Shown here in pieces: positions 49,392 through 60,134 of a DNA stretch of 64,000 nt. Below the pieces are notes generated by a model that was given only the letters and a program-made list of their open reading frames with translations, was not told where the DNA came from and ran no database searches. The translations under genes and the position numbers were made by a program. Numbering within the stretch: position 1 is the stretch's first letter; every line of letters starts with the position of its first letter. This DNA is from Myotis daubentonii (taxonomy: Eukaryota > Chordata > Mammalia > Chiroptera > Vespertilionidae): positions 64,926,787 to 64,990,786 of the forward strand of contig NC_081842.1 of the NCBI RefSeq assembly GCF_963259705.1, written 5' to 3'.

Positions 49392-50322
49392 CTCCCTCTG
49401 TCCCATAATAATAGTAGCAAGTGAATATTTAAACGGGAATTATTGGCGAATGCAGCTGTAAGTTATGTTGTAGCGCAAAATTGCGAAGCCTTCAATCAAA
49501 ATCAATGTTTCATGACATCTGTCATCTGTTTTGACACATCTTTCAATTTTTAGGTTAATCTAATTATTATGAATTGTAGCTATTTTTCTAATTTCACCCG
49601 CTGATCGAAATCAATTGTTTTATTTCAGTTGACTATCAACCCATTGTAAAAGTAAGAGGAAAAAAAGAAGAGTTTTCAAGCAAAGATAGAGTTGCGATTG
49701 TCCAGTTCTTGATGCATCAAAAGAAAAAGGAAAAGTTGCAGAAAGGTGCAATTACATTAGCTGCAAAACAATTTAAGTGCAACAGAATGACCATATCAAG
49801 AATTTGGAAACATGCTTCCGAAAATAATTGTCAAGGAAAACCTTATGCTAATGTTGATTCTTTGAAAAAACAAATCTGTGGATGTAAATGCAAAGATTAT
49901 GGAGAAAAACTTAAAAAACTTAGACATATTCCTTTTAGCAGAAGAAGCACCATATTAGCCTTTGATAATATTTCTCCCAAAATACTGGATAATACGTTTC
50001 TGTCACTTCAACAAGTTATGCTGGAAGCAATGAGGAACGATGGCTCCAATAATTTTAAGCTCACACATATAGGGAAAGCAAAGCTTCGCAGCCAGGGGAT
50101 CCTATCTACAAGTTTAAAATGCAGTAACGACATTATTGAAAAATCCAGAAACTATCTGAACACTCAAAATAAAAATTAGGAGTACCATTTTTAATTTATT
50201 GTTTAATTTAATCTAGTTTTTTGATAATAAATGTGGCATTCTATATTTATTTTCTTTTGCTACTATTATTATGGGACAAATTACATGCATCAACTCCTAC
50301 TATTATTATGGGACAGAGGGAG
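49392..50322 (+). mobile_element. Plant-type (Stowaway/mariner-like) Tc1/mariner element, 931 bp, internally deleted
   Basis: Perfect 26-bp terminal inverted repeats (49392-49417 and 50297-50322) starting CTCCCTCTGTCCC. A TA precedes the left end; the right side reads AA, one change from TA. The first 19 bases of the right repeat (as read on the plus strand, ctactattattatgggaca) also occur subterminally at 50260-50278. A damaged transposase ORF lies inside, with AATAAA at 50226. CTCCCTCYGT termini with TA targets are the hallmark of plant Stowaway MITEs and their mariner parents. They do not match the bat mariner MITEs at 6689 and 21204 (CAGGRTGKGG). The flanks are L1, so this is not contaminating DNA. 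Confidence 0.88.
49709..50179 (+). pseudogene. Internally deleted mariner transposase, in-frame N- to C-terminal fusion
   Basis: 156 codons from the first ATG; the frame stays open upstream to at least 49628 without another ATG, and a pyrimidine tract plus AG ('ttgttttatttcag') just before may be a splice acceptor. Residues about 10-35 (KLQKGAITLAAKQF.. TISRIWKHA) look like the helix-turn-helix of plant-type mariner transposases. The LRHIPFSRRSTI motif at about 71-82 matches the conserved segment after it. Then, with no frame break, the protein continues with a C-terminal-like tail (FLSLQQVMLEAMRNDGSNNF.., like the family's FLTLQS-type end). The DDE/D catalytic domain, normally 200 or more residues, is missing. 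It could still bind terminal repeats but could not cut or join DNA. Family call is by motif reading, not by alignment. Confidence 0.8.
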
Positions 50323-50461
50323 AAGCAGTGAGTGAATAAGCAAATTATAGCATATCTAGATAATATAACCATATTCAGCAATAGAAAGGCATGAACCACT
50401 GGTACATTAAATAACATGAATAAGTCTCAAAAATAAACTGCTTGAAAGAAACCACACACGA

Positions 50462-50466
<5 letters not shown>

Positions 50467-50522
<56 letters not shown>
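50467..50522. repeat. (TA)n microsatellite
   Basis: About 27 TA units at the left border of a HeliBat, possibly expanded from its TATATAATA start. Confidence 0.95.
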
Positions 50523-50525
<3 letters not shown>

Positions 50526-50857
50526 TCTCACACAATCCTAAGCAACCAGGTGACTATTTGACTAGTCTACCGTTTGGTTGCTATGATGCTCACTGACCAC
50601 CAGGGGGCAGGCACAACAGGGCCAAGATGAGCAGGAGCTGCGTGGCACCTGGCTCAAGCTCGGCTCCTCCCTGGCTTCCTGCCGCTTTGCGCACTACTAC
50701 ATCCCTGTTGAACTGCTGGTTTCGGCTGATACCCGCAGCGGGGGGATCAGGCTGAAACCAGCAGTCCAACATCCCCCGAGGGGTCCCAAATTGTGAGAGG
50801 GCACAAACCAGGCTGAGGGACCCCACCAGTGCATGAATCCATGCACCAGGCCTCTAG
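50523..50857 (+). mobile_element. HeliBat Helitron, 5' end eroded into the (TA)n tract
   Basis: 'ttggttgctatgatgctcactgaccaccagggggcagg' in the body and 'gcatgaatccatgcaccaggcctctag' at the 3' end, then T. Contains an inverted motif pair 'gaactgctggtttcggctga' / 'aggctgaaaccagcagtcca'. Confidence 0.85.
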
Positions 50858-51087
50858 TATATCATATGATCTGTTTATATGAAAATCTGGAAAAGACAAT
50901 TAAAATATAATGATTGCAAGAGGACCAATGATTGCAAGGAGTCAAAGTAGGTTTGGAAATGGGCTGGGAAAGAGCAAAAAAAAAAAACCACAACTTTTCG
51001 GGGAAATGGAAATATTCTATATCTTGATTATGATGAGGGTTACACAGGTGTATAGATTTGGCAAAGCTTATTGAACAGTACTGTTAA

Positions 51088-51269
51088 AAACATATGTGGC
51101 AGCGCTAAAGAGCAGCAAGCTGAGTGACAAGGAGCAGCGAGCAGGTGGGCGGTAAAGAGCGAGGGGTCCCAGACTGTGAGAGGGATCCTGAACTGCATGA
51201 GGCTGCAGGCTGGGCTGAGGGACCTCCCCACCCCCTTCAGTGCACAAATTTCATGCATCGGGCCTCTAG
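51088..51269 (+). mobile_element. 5'-truncated HeliBat Helitron
   Basis: Only the 3' part: 'agaggggtcccagactgtgagaggg'-like body and 'gtgcacaaatttcatgcatcgggcctctag', followed by T. The 5' terminus is missing. Confidence 0.85.
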
Positions 51270-51289
51270 TATATCAATAAAGTAGATTT

Positions 51290-52260
51290 TATATTTAATA
51301 TAATTGACCCCTATTTCTTCCAGGGGAGACCTTTGGTGTTGACTAATCATCTGTATTTTACATGATACCCTGGAAAAATTTCTACTTCCTAATTCCTTTG
51401 GAAAATATCCAGGATAGACACATGTGACAACTGATTCTGTGGGTATTACAGCTATTTAGGTGAAGCTCCAGTGTTTTTATTTTTATTTTGTTTTCAATTC
51501 TTTAATTTTTTTATCTCATTTTCTACTTCTTATCAAAATATTTTTATCTCATTTCTACTTCTTATCAAAATACACACATACATATATTAAATTCATATAC
51601 ATAAGTATATATTGTTTTCTTACTCTAGGCAACAAAGCATTCTAATTTTTATTTAAATAAACACCCACTCTATTGTAATATAACAGTAATATACTCAGAG
51701 TAAATATTTTTAAATATTTGTTCAACATGGTTTGCTAATAGGAATGGATTCGTGTTGATTAAGATGTATAATTACTTTCATACCATATGCTGTTCTGATG
51801 TAAAATAAGGTTTAATTTTTGAAGGAGTCACCTAAGATTTTAAGATTAAATCCTATCCACTGTCTTGTTCATCTAAGCATAAGATATGTTTTATGACTTC
51901 TACTCAGAGCTTGGGATGGGGGCAGTGTCATCGGCATCATTGAATCTCACTTCCAACCTCAGCTATATATTATCATGCTTTCCTCCTCTGTAGACATAAT
52001 GGTATTATTTCTCATCATATTCACTTTGTGCATTAAATCTTGGAAATATCTGATCAACCTGTGGGGGCAAAATGATATGTTATATATATTGGACAACAAA
52101 TCGCCATGCTTATCACAGATACTCTAAAAATGTCCAGGGTCCAGGAAACTAGGACCAACTGGGTGAAACCATCACCCAAGAGGTTATTTATGTGTAGGGG
52201 TTATGAGGGCTGGCACTGCATAGAGGAACTAAAATGTCAGGGATCTTTTAAGTTGTACAT
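51290..52260. other. Non-coding stretch, no gene seen
   Basis: AT-rich. A short tandem duplication of 'tttttatctcatttctacttcttatcaaaata' lies at 51507-51571. No coding signal. Confidence 0.5.
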
Positions 52261-52849
52261 GGCAAAATTACAATTTAAATAAGCTTATGCAAAAAAAAGA
52301 AAAGGGGTATTAACACACATAATTGAAAAGTCCAAGAACAGTACTTGCTTCAGGAATTGTAGAACTAGAAGACCAAATAGTGTTATCAGGACTCTATCTC
52401 TTTCCATTTCTTGGGCAGGCTCTCTCCACTTGGTAAGAAAACAGCCATTATCTGTGGAAGACTTGCATTCACTTGTCTAGAAATCCTACTAGGAAGAAAA
52501 TTTTATCCTGTCAGCTTTGGTAGAAAATCCTAGGGGAGGACCTGCCTTTAGTCAGATGCCCATGCTTAAGGCAATCACTACAGCCAGAAGATGTGATGGT
52601 CTGATTGGCCAGGCCTGGTTCTTATATCCATTCTATGTTGAGCATGAGAGGAAAAGATTCTGAGTCAGCTCCATTCAAACTTAATGGAATAGGTTCAACA
52701 TAGAAAAGAGGTTGTATGTTACTAGAGAAATGTAAGAAGATGCTGAATGGGCAAGAACAATGGATGTCTATTGCTAGGTAATGTTACAGAACAGTGACTC
52801 ATGGATAAATACTATAGTAGAAGGAACCACTTTTTAAAATGAGTGCTAG

Positions 52850-53061
52850 GCCGAGACCGGTTTGGCTCAGCCTGCGGACTGAGAGGTCCTAGGTTCGATT
52901 CCGGTCAAGGGCATGTACCTGGGTTGCGGGCATATCCCCAGTGGGAGATGTGCGGGAGGCAGCTGATCGATGTTTCTCTCTCATCGATGTTTCTAACTCT
53001 CTATCTCTCTCCCTTCCTCTCTGTAAAAAATCAATAAAATATATTAAAAAAAATAAAAATA
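52850..53061 (+). mobile_element. Ves SINE, well preserved, with target duplication
   Basis: 'gaccggtttggctcagcctgcggactgag', B box 'aggttcgattccgg', 'tgggttgcgggcatatccccagtggg', 'tctctctcatcgatgtttctaactctctatctctctcc', then A-rich tail. AAAATGAGTGCTAG flanks it exactly (52836-52849, 53062-53075). The least diverged Ves copy in the window. Confidence 0.96.
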
Positions 53062-53109
53062 AAAATGAGTGCTAGATTCAAAGAGCAATTAAAATACTTA
53101 AAGTACAAT

Positions 53110-53560
53110 TTGAGTTGTAATTTGGAGAGACATTAATTTGCTATTTTGAGATCATGCTCAATAGTAGGCAGTATCTTAAGAGCTAGAGACAGAAGCAAAA
53201 CAAGGGAAAGTTCTTGCCTTTATGAAGCTTATATTCTAGTGATAGAAGACATGCAAATAAAATAATTGAGTAAAGGATATACTGGTAGTATTTTAAATAG
53301 AGACAAGTATTATCTCTACTTGAAGTACTTTCACAGGGAAGGGTGATAGGAAATATGGAGTGAGCTGGTCATGGGAGGCTTTGATGAGAAGGTGACATTA
53401 ATCAAAGAACTGAAAGAGCCGTGTGCATATCTGGAAGGAGAGCATTTCAAGCAGAGAGAACCACGAGACCAAAGGTGGCAAGAAAGTCTTAGAGATCCAC
53501 TCGGGCAAAGTCAGGACTAGGGCAAGCAGGGACTATGAGGAGGCCACGTGACTGGAATCT
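53110..53560 (+). repeat. L2-type fragment
   Basis: 'gttcttgcctttatgaagcttatattctag', 'gaaagagccgtgtgcatatctgg', 'gcatttcaagcagagagaac' resemble the L2 body read 5' to 3'. Confidence 0.6.
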
Positions 53561-54550
53561 TTCAGCTGTCATTTAGTGGTTGACTCAAAACTTATCAGAC
53601 TCATTTGGATAATTGCTGCCCCAAGTTCACCATCAGGTATATCAAAGCTCTCAGGAAAATACTTCTCTTTGTTGAGCATGAGAGGAAAAGATTTGTTGGA
53701 TGAGTTGTAACTGATGCTGCTGTGGGAAGTGTACAAAGCCAAAGGAAAGGAAAAGGAGATACTGATAGGCCAGAATTAAAGTCCATTCGTTCATTCTCTC
53801 ATTCATCCATTCATGCATTCATTTATTTAACATCTGTCTGTTATATTCGGACACCAAGGAAACAGAGTACAAAAACGAAGCAGGACAAAAATCCCATGCC
53901 TAAGCACTTTGCTGTCTAGCAGGAGTTGTCTGCACAGACAGGATGGGCAACATCCAGGGGAGGAAGGCAGGAGTCATAGGTACAGGTTGGCAGGTGAGAA
54001 AGTCATAGGTACAGGTGGTACTGCAGGGCACTGTTGGTGACCACCCATGCTGAGGCAAAGGCTGCCTTTCTCTCCCCAGGTGGAGGGGATGCTTAGAGAC
54101 CTCACTGACTCTTGCAGTTGTAGAACCCAGGACACAGGTGGTGCTCCTCCACATCCCCCATGGCTTAATGAACACTCCAGGGTCTCCAGGTTCTTCCCTT
54201 ACCCTATTTGCTAAAGAAAGAAGCGGGAAGGACTATGTAGAGAAACAAAGAAAGACAGACAGAAATGTTCCTCCTTTGGTTTCTATGCTGAATCTCTTTT
54301 CCCAACATGGTGGAAGAGAAATTTTAAGCAGCATAATTTTTCCTCCCATGCTTTGAAAACATTTACAGGAGAGAGCAATAAATTCTTTTTACTCAGTGTA
54401 TAAAATGAAATATCCATCTTCTTAAATACTGTATAAACATAAATTTGCATTTAGGATGAGTTAATAAATGAGCACTCAATTCTCACAACATTTAGTAATA
54501 ATTACAGTCTATAAGAGGCCCTAGTTGATAAGCTTTGTCAAGAACATGAG

Positions 54551-55076
54551 CTGTTGTTTTATTTTTTAATTAGAGGCCCGGTGCACGAAATTTGTGCACT
54601 TGTGGGGGGGTCCCTCAGCCTGGCCTGCACCCTCTCGCAGTTCGGGAGCCCTCGGGGGATGTCTGACTGCCACAGAGGAGGGAGAGGCTCCCACCACTGT
54701 GCTGCACTAGCCAGTTGTGAGCCCGGTTTCTGGCTGAGCAGCACTCCCCCTGTGGGAGCACACTGACCACCAGGGGGCAGCTTCTGCATTGAGCGTCGGC
54801 CCTCTGATGGTCAGTGCACGTCATAGCAACCAGTCGTTCTGTGGTTTAGTGGATTTGCATATTAACCTTTTATTATATAGGATATATTTATTAATTTCAG
54901 AGAGGAAGGGGAAGAGAGAGAAACATCAATGATGAGAGAATCATTGATCAGCTGCCACCTGCACACCCCACATTAGGATCAAGCCCTAAACCTGAACATG
55001 TGCCCTGACCTGGAATCAAGCTGTGACCTCCTGGTTCATAGGTCGATGCTCAACCACTGAGCCACTCTGTGGGCAC
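54551..55076 (-). mobile_element. Ves SINE (antisense), split by a HeliBat in its tail
   Basis: Tail at 54551-54570 and body at 54883-55076 ('cagagaggaaggggaagagagagaaac', 'gctgccacctgcacacccc', 'caaccactgagccactctgtgggc'). Duplication GAACATGAG at 54542-54550 and 55077-55085 brackets the whole, which proves the SINE came first. Confidence 0.93.
54571..54882 (-). mobile_element. HeliBat Helitron nested in a Ves SINE
   Basis: TAGAGGCCCGGTGCACGAAA at the left (first C lost), 'ttgcatattaaccttttattatatagga' at the right, 'ctgaccaccagggggcag' inside. Inserted at an A/T step of the SINE tail. Confidence 0.92.
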
Positions 55077-55557
55077 GAACATGAGTTTTCAAATGACACA
55101 AATCTAGTTTTGTAAGCATACTCGTACCAGACAATCCCTGCAGTGGGAGATGGTGAAAGCCCACCAGGCATTGCAAACTGGTGATTTGTTTTGGCAGGCC
55201 CAGTGGTGTTTTTGTTTGTTTTTTAATTTATTTTCAGAGTGTTTAGGTAGGTCATGAATTCTTCAGCTCACCACAAACCTGACCAGCGTGGGACCAGTCC
55301 ATGTTTTCTATATGCAGCTATTTCATAGTCTATACCTTCTTTAGAAAGCAAGGAAACTTCTTAAATTAATTGTATTAGCTTTCTAGGAATATAAGACATT
55401 TAATTCCCCCGTCCTCATGGGCCAACCTATGCTCAAGCCTCACAGTTCCTGGATAATCACTAAGACCTCCTATAATCATTGGAAAATTGTCTAGAAAGCA
55501 AGGACCTTAGCATTCCCTTTGGGAGTCTCAGGGAAAAAGTAGAGTGAGGCACTAGAG

Positions 55558-55758
55558 TCCCGGCGTGGGCAAACTTTTTGACTCAAGGGCCACAATGGGT
55601 TCTTAAACTGGACCGGAGGGCCGGAACAAAAGCATGGATGGAGTGTTTGTGTGAACTAATATAAATTCAAAGTAAACATCATTACATAAAAGGGTACAGT
55701 CTTTTTTTTTTTTTTTAGTTTTATTCATTTCAAACGGGCTGTAGTTTGCCCACGGCTG
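55558..55758 (-). mobile_element. Non-autonomous hAT, reverse of the 17980 family
   Basis: 'cgtgggcaaactttttgactcaagggccac' and 'gggctgtagtttgcccacggctg', 'ggaccggagggccggaacaaaagcatgg' inside. Flanks CACTAGAG and CACTAGAC match at 7 of 8. Confidence 0.88.
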
Positions 55759-55769
55759 CACTAGACTCA

Positions 55770-57000
55770 AGGGCAAAATTGAAGATCACATCAAAACAAT
55801 AGTAATCAAAGTAATATTTCAATGCAATATTTTAAAAATCAAAATTAATGCAAAAGTATCTAGAATAAGCAAAATATGAAAATGTCAATTAAAGACAGGT
55901 TGCTATTTGCTCGTTTCACCACCCTGCATTATTGCACAATGGTATCTGTCCTTTCCAATCAACCCTCAGTTCCCTGACCCAGCAAGGCAATGGAGCCCAG
56001 GTCCCCAGCTGGTAGGTTTATGAAGGCTGACAACAGCAAGCCAACAAATTGGGCAACGTGGACCTTTCTATGTAGCCATGCTTTTTATTGTAGAGCTTTT
56101 ATTAATCTTTCTATTTGATTCAAAAAATTGGATATTTTAGTAAGTGTATATAGCATTGCATGTTTTTCCTTTTGTCTCAGGCTTTAATAAGGCACCCGGA
56201 AACAATGAGAATCTTGAATTGTACAGTCCTTTGTCTCCATTTTGTCAATCTATTTAAAAATACCTGCAATGTGTTAAGCAGTTTTCAACATCATATATAA
56301 AGCACGGTCCCATTGATGTCTTAAATATACATATCTATCTATGCATATGAGTATAGATAATTAGATAGTGGATAATATATCAGAAGAGAGGGAGACAAAC
56401 AGGCAGACAGACTATGTAAAGCTATATCTCTAAATGTTAAAATGCTCAAATCTGGGTGTAAACTGTGAAATGATTTTATCTTCTTTATTTCTTATATTTT
56501 CTACCTTTCCAATAGTATAATTTGGGTGGTTAAACAATAGAATTATTTTAAGATTCTTATAACAATCCCATGTGCTCTCATAGCCTGATTATGTGTGACA
56601 CAGGGTTAACCAGGAACATGTTTTTTGTATGGAGGCATCTCACTTCATCAAAAATGTACTTAGTAAGGTACCATCTGTGATACTAAATAAGCTGTAATTA
56701 CCAACAATGACACATACCTGTAAAGAAAAAAATCAGGTAATCAATTTTCTGGAAAATGTGCATTCAAAATGTCCTTGCCACTTTAATAGAATTCTCCAAG
56801 AGAATTTAATGACTCATCATTCTCATACCTATAGTCTTGTCTTAATTCACAGTGACTGAATTTCTTTCCAAGAAGAAAGAACAAAAGCACAATTATATAG
56901 GAGTAAATATGTAACTAAAAGAGGTGGTGGGTGTGGGTGCAGGCCTTGCCTACACAACAGGCAGGCATGAGTTTTAATCTCTTAAGGGAAAAAAAATGAG
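55770..57000. other. Non-coding stretch, no gene seen
   Basis: AT-rich; no coding or RNA gene recognised. Holds copy 1 of a local duplication at 56657-56721. Confidence 0.5.
56657..56721 (+). repeat. Local dispersed duplication, copy 1
   Basis: 'cttagtaaggtaccatctgtg' through 'acacatacctgtaa'. Recurs at 59423-59486 with about four mismatches. Confidence 0.85.
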
Positions 57001-57039
57001 TTTTTTTTGTTGTTGTTGTTTGTTTTTTGAAATAAAAAA

Positions 57040-57310
57040 AGCCTACATTTCTATGCTCATTAGCTAACATTTAGCTAGAAGCATCACCAATCATTAAATT
57101 AATTTTATAACCAGCTTAGCAGAAGCTATTTCCATGACAACAGACAATGTATGAGAAGGTTAAAAAAAGTTAATGGAATTTGTAGTGATCTTAATAATGC
57201 TTTATGGAAATCATTCATTAATTTGATTTTCCTATTGCTCAGGCTTCCATGACAACTGCAGAACTGGTTGGTATTGGGAATAATGCATTTTGAGAGCTCC
57301 AAAGTGTTTT
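57040..57310. promoter_or_regulatory. Candidate conserved non-coding element downstream of GAP43
   Basis: Repeat-free, rich in homeobox-type cores ('atcattaaattaattttataa', 'cattcattaatttgatttt') together with 'tttccatgacaacagacaatg' and 'cttccatgacaactgcagaac', a repeated RFX/X-box-like CCATGACAAC motif about 110 bp apart. No coding signal. It resembles a forebrain-type enhancer, by inference only. Confidence 0.4.
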
Positions 57311-57319
57311 TGCCCTAGG

Positions 57320-59420
57320 GGATTGAGACAGAGATTTGGTAATCCCTCCCCGCTCTCCCTTTTGAGGTGAATATGGGAAGGGATCGCTGTAAAGACCCTC
57401 AGATTACCTCAGACTGACCAAGGAAAGTCAGCCTTCAGAAGGTTTGGTCAGAGCAGCAGGCACAGTGTATCCTTACTTTCTTCTGAAATCCACATCAATA
57501 AATTTGCTCATGAATTAAATGTTATGTGAAAAAAAAAATAAAAAGAGGAATCATGCTGCTTCCAAGGTTTCTGAACTAAGCCACAGGGTAGCTGATCGTG
57601 AAAAAGACTGAAGGATGAGCAATGGGTAGAGTATGGAAATAAAGGATTCTATTTTAGAAATACCTTCATCTTCAAAAAACTCAAATTGTCTTACATCTTG
57701 ATTGAACATTTTAAGCCCAAATAATTCAGCTCAGTCAAGAGACTATTTCATGAATACGTGGCCATGGTTTTTTGTCAATTGAATATTGGGTCTGGTACCC
57801 AGAATATGATCTTATTATCATTTGAAAGAACTACTTACCAATGTTGAGGGCTTTCTTAAACTTATTCTCAACCTAGTTTTTATTTTTTGAAAGTAATCAG
57901 ATGTAGATATTTCATAATCAACAAATTGTGTTGCTTTCTGAACAGATTTGGACTCTGTTTTTGTATTTTGAATGATCTGTTTCCCAGGATCACCTGATTT
58001 TGTGTGTGTTGCGAACAAGTTTGAATCACATTTCTTTGTGTCAATGTGAGGGTTGCAATTATACTTGGCATGCCTTTTAAAATTATTATGAGCCTCCCTG
58101 AGCTGTCTTCCCCACCTTTAAAATTCTATTAAAGAGCCAAGACTTTATCAAACAAAGCTATGCATAAGTAAAAAACAACACCCGAACGCTGACAAAACTA
58201 GTAAGCTCTAAAAAATTAATATTAACATAGACTTAAAAATCATATGCTACTGTTTTCAGTATGACTATGGATTCAGTGGAATTTAGAATTAAATTTTGAA
58301 GGAGAAGTTAAACTGTTCCAAGTCATAGAAATGTTACTTACAAGAATAAATTTGGGGAAGATATTAAATGATTTATGCTATCATAAAAACTTAGAGATAA
58401 AATAGAATTCCTAATCCAATATATTGCCAATATGGCTGCACTCCATTGATGACCTTTTCTAAAACCTTATCTCACATCTGATGAGATCCTACTCAGATAA
58501 CAACTGAGTCCCAGGTACTTGCTTCAAAGTCTTCTTTGGAAATCATACCAAGACAGGACAAATTTTAAAATCTTAAATTATTTTGTTATATTATTGATGC
58601 TTTCTGATCTTTTTTTTCTTTATGGTTGCTTCTCTCAATGAAAATTCTATTTAATGTCAGTGACAAGGATTGATCCCTTGATCTAGGGAGGACTGATCCT
58701 TCAAGTGACACTAGCTTTCTTCAAAGCATTAACCAGACATCAGCTCCACACAGAGATGAGTAGAGTTACCAAGGTGTAGGTCGTACCTCCTAAGATCACT
58801 TATTTACATGATCTTATTATTTGAAGGTTTTGAAACAATTTTCTCTTCCTTGTTAGAAAATTACATGTGCAGATGAGTGTAGGAAGCTTAAGGGGATCCA
58901 TTGTCCATGCTTGTCCATGGGAGGGAACTCAGGATCAGACAGTGAATGACTTGTTAGGAATTTGCACCAGGATTGAATTGATTTAGGAAATTTAGAGAGA
59001 ATAAAGAACAGCATCAGATATTTCAAAATTTAGGGACATAGCTGTTTCTCATGGGAACTATTTACCTTCTAATAGAGGGTATGTAGAAAACAGGAACTGG
59101 AAGGAAATTTGAAGAGTATGGATATGCTAAAAGAACACCATTTCTTTATATACTACCACCACCCACAAGAACAATGATAATAACTAATCAAGAATCTGAC
59201 AGTTGCCTTGTGTGGGCATAAGGCCAACAGAAGTCAATTAGCAGGAACATATAGAATGGGCTGTGTCAACACTTGGGTTACAATAAATAATCTAAACAAA
59301 CTCTTGGAGGTTTCTAAGAGTAGTGCATGCCTCTATATTGAACTTGTTAAAATCTATAATAACCTGCCATTGGGGACTTCTCCCGGAGGATGAGAACACC
59401 CCGTGGTGACTGCAGTAAAA
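57320..59420. other. Non-coding stretch, no gene seen
   Basis: No recognisable gene. Short open frames at 57818-58071 (minus) have no known domain. Confidence 0.5.
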
Positions 59421-59422
59421 GT

Positions 59423-59486
59423 CTTAGTAAGGGACCATCTGTGACACTAAATATGCTGTAATTACCAACAATGACACATACCTGTA
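59423..59486 (+). repeat. Local dispersed duplication, copy 2
   Basis: Copy of 56657-56721. It ends directly where the MLT1 LTR sequence begins. Confidence 0.85.
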
Positions 59487-59884
59487 AGTTATACCCCTTC
59501 TTCCCAAATTCATATGTTGAAATCCTAACTTCTAATACCTCTGAATATGACCTTATTTGGAGATAGGGTTTTGACAGAGGTAATAAAGTTAAGATGAGGT
59601 CACTGCAGTGGAACCTAATCATATTTGACTGATGTCCTTACAAAAATGATAATTTAGACATAGAAATAGCCATAGAAAATTAACAGAGGTAAAGAGAAGA
59701 TGACCGTTTATATGCCAAAGACAGAGGCCTGGAACAGATCCTACCCTCATGGCCCTCAGAAGAAGCCAATACTACCAACACCTTGATTTTAGAATTCAAC
59801 CTTCCAGAACAATGAGAAAATACGCTGTTGCTTAAGCCACTCAGTCTGTGGCACTTTGATACAGCAGCCTAGCGAACTAATACG
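59487..59884 (+). mobile_element. MLT1-type MaLR solitary LTR
   Basis: 'cttcttcccaaattcatatgttgaaatcctaacttctaatacctc', 'atttggagatagggttttgacagaggtaataaag', 'aggcctggaacagatcctaccctca', 'aagccactcagtctgtggcactttg', 'cagcctagcgaactaatac' cover an MLT1A-like LTR nearly end to end. The usual first bases are missing, replaced by the duplicated block. Confidence 0.85.
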
Positions 59885-60134
59885 GCCCCGACCATCCCAT
59901 TGAGGACGAAAGCCGTTGGTCCTGGCCAGAGCCTTAAGCTTCATTGTCTTTTCTTTGTCAGGTTGCCGGTGTATGAATGGGAGGCTAGAAAGAAGATAAA
60001 ATGTAAGATCCCAGTTAGAGGGTGTATCAAGCCAACTAATGATAAGGTGGAACAGAAATACAGAGCCATTGGAGTTTGATTACTCTCATGGTTTATTAAT
60101 ATTCAGATTGAAAAAGGAGCCTTAGAGCCGCAAG

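Larger units (their letters stand above)
49050..50460 (+). repeat. Ancient L1 ORF2 3' region, interrupted by a mariner
   Basis: 49080-49389 ('cccattaaaatggctaaaatttta', 'tccagcaatgttattctc', 'ctggaaacaacccaaata') and 50325-50450 ('gtgagtgaataagcaaattatagcatatc', 'aatagaaaggcatgaacca', 'aataagtctcaaaaata') are consecutive parts of L1 ORF2. The break at 49390/50324 is filled by the mariner element. Confidence 0.85.

Noticed and set aside
49392..50322. Plant or other contaminating DNA
   Set aside because: Both flanks are the two halves of one old L1, with a TA at the left border. This is an insertion in the bat chromosome.
57001..57030. T-rich and GTT-rich tract as a SINE tail
   Set aside because: No SINE body or target duplication next to it.
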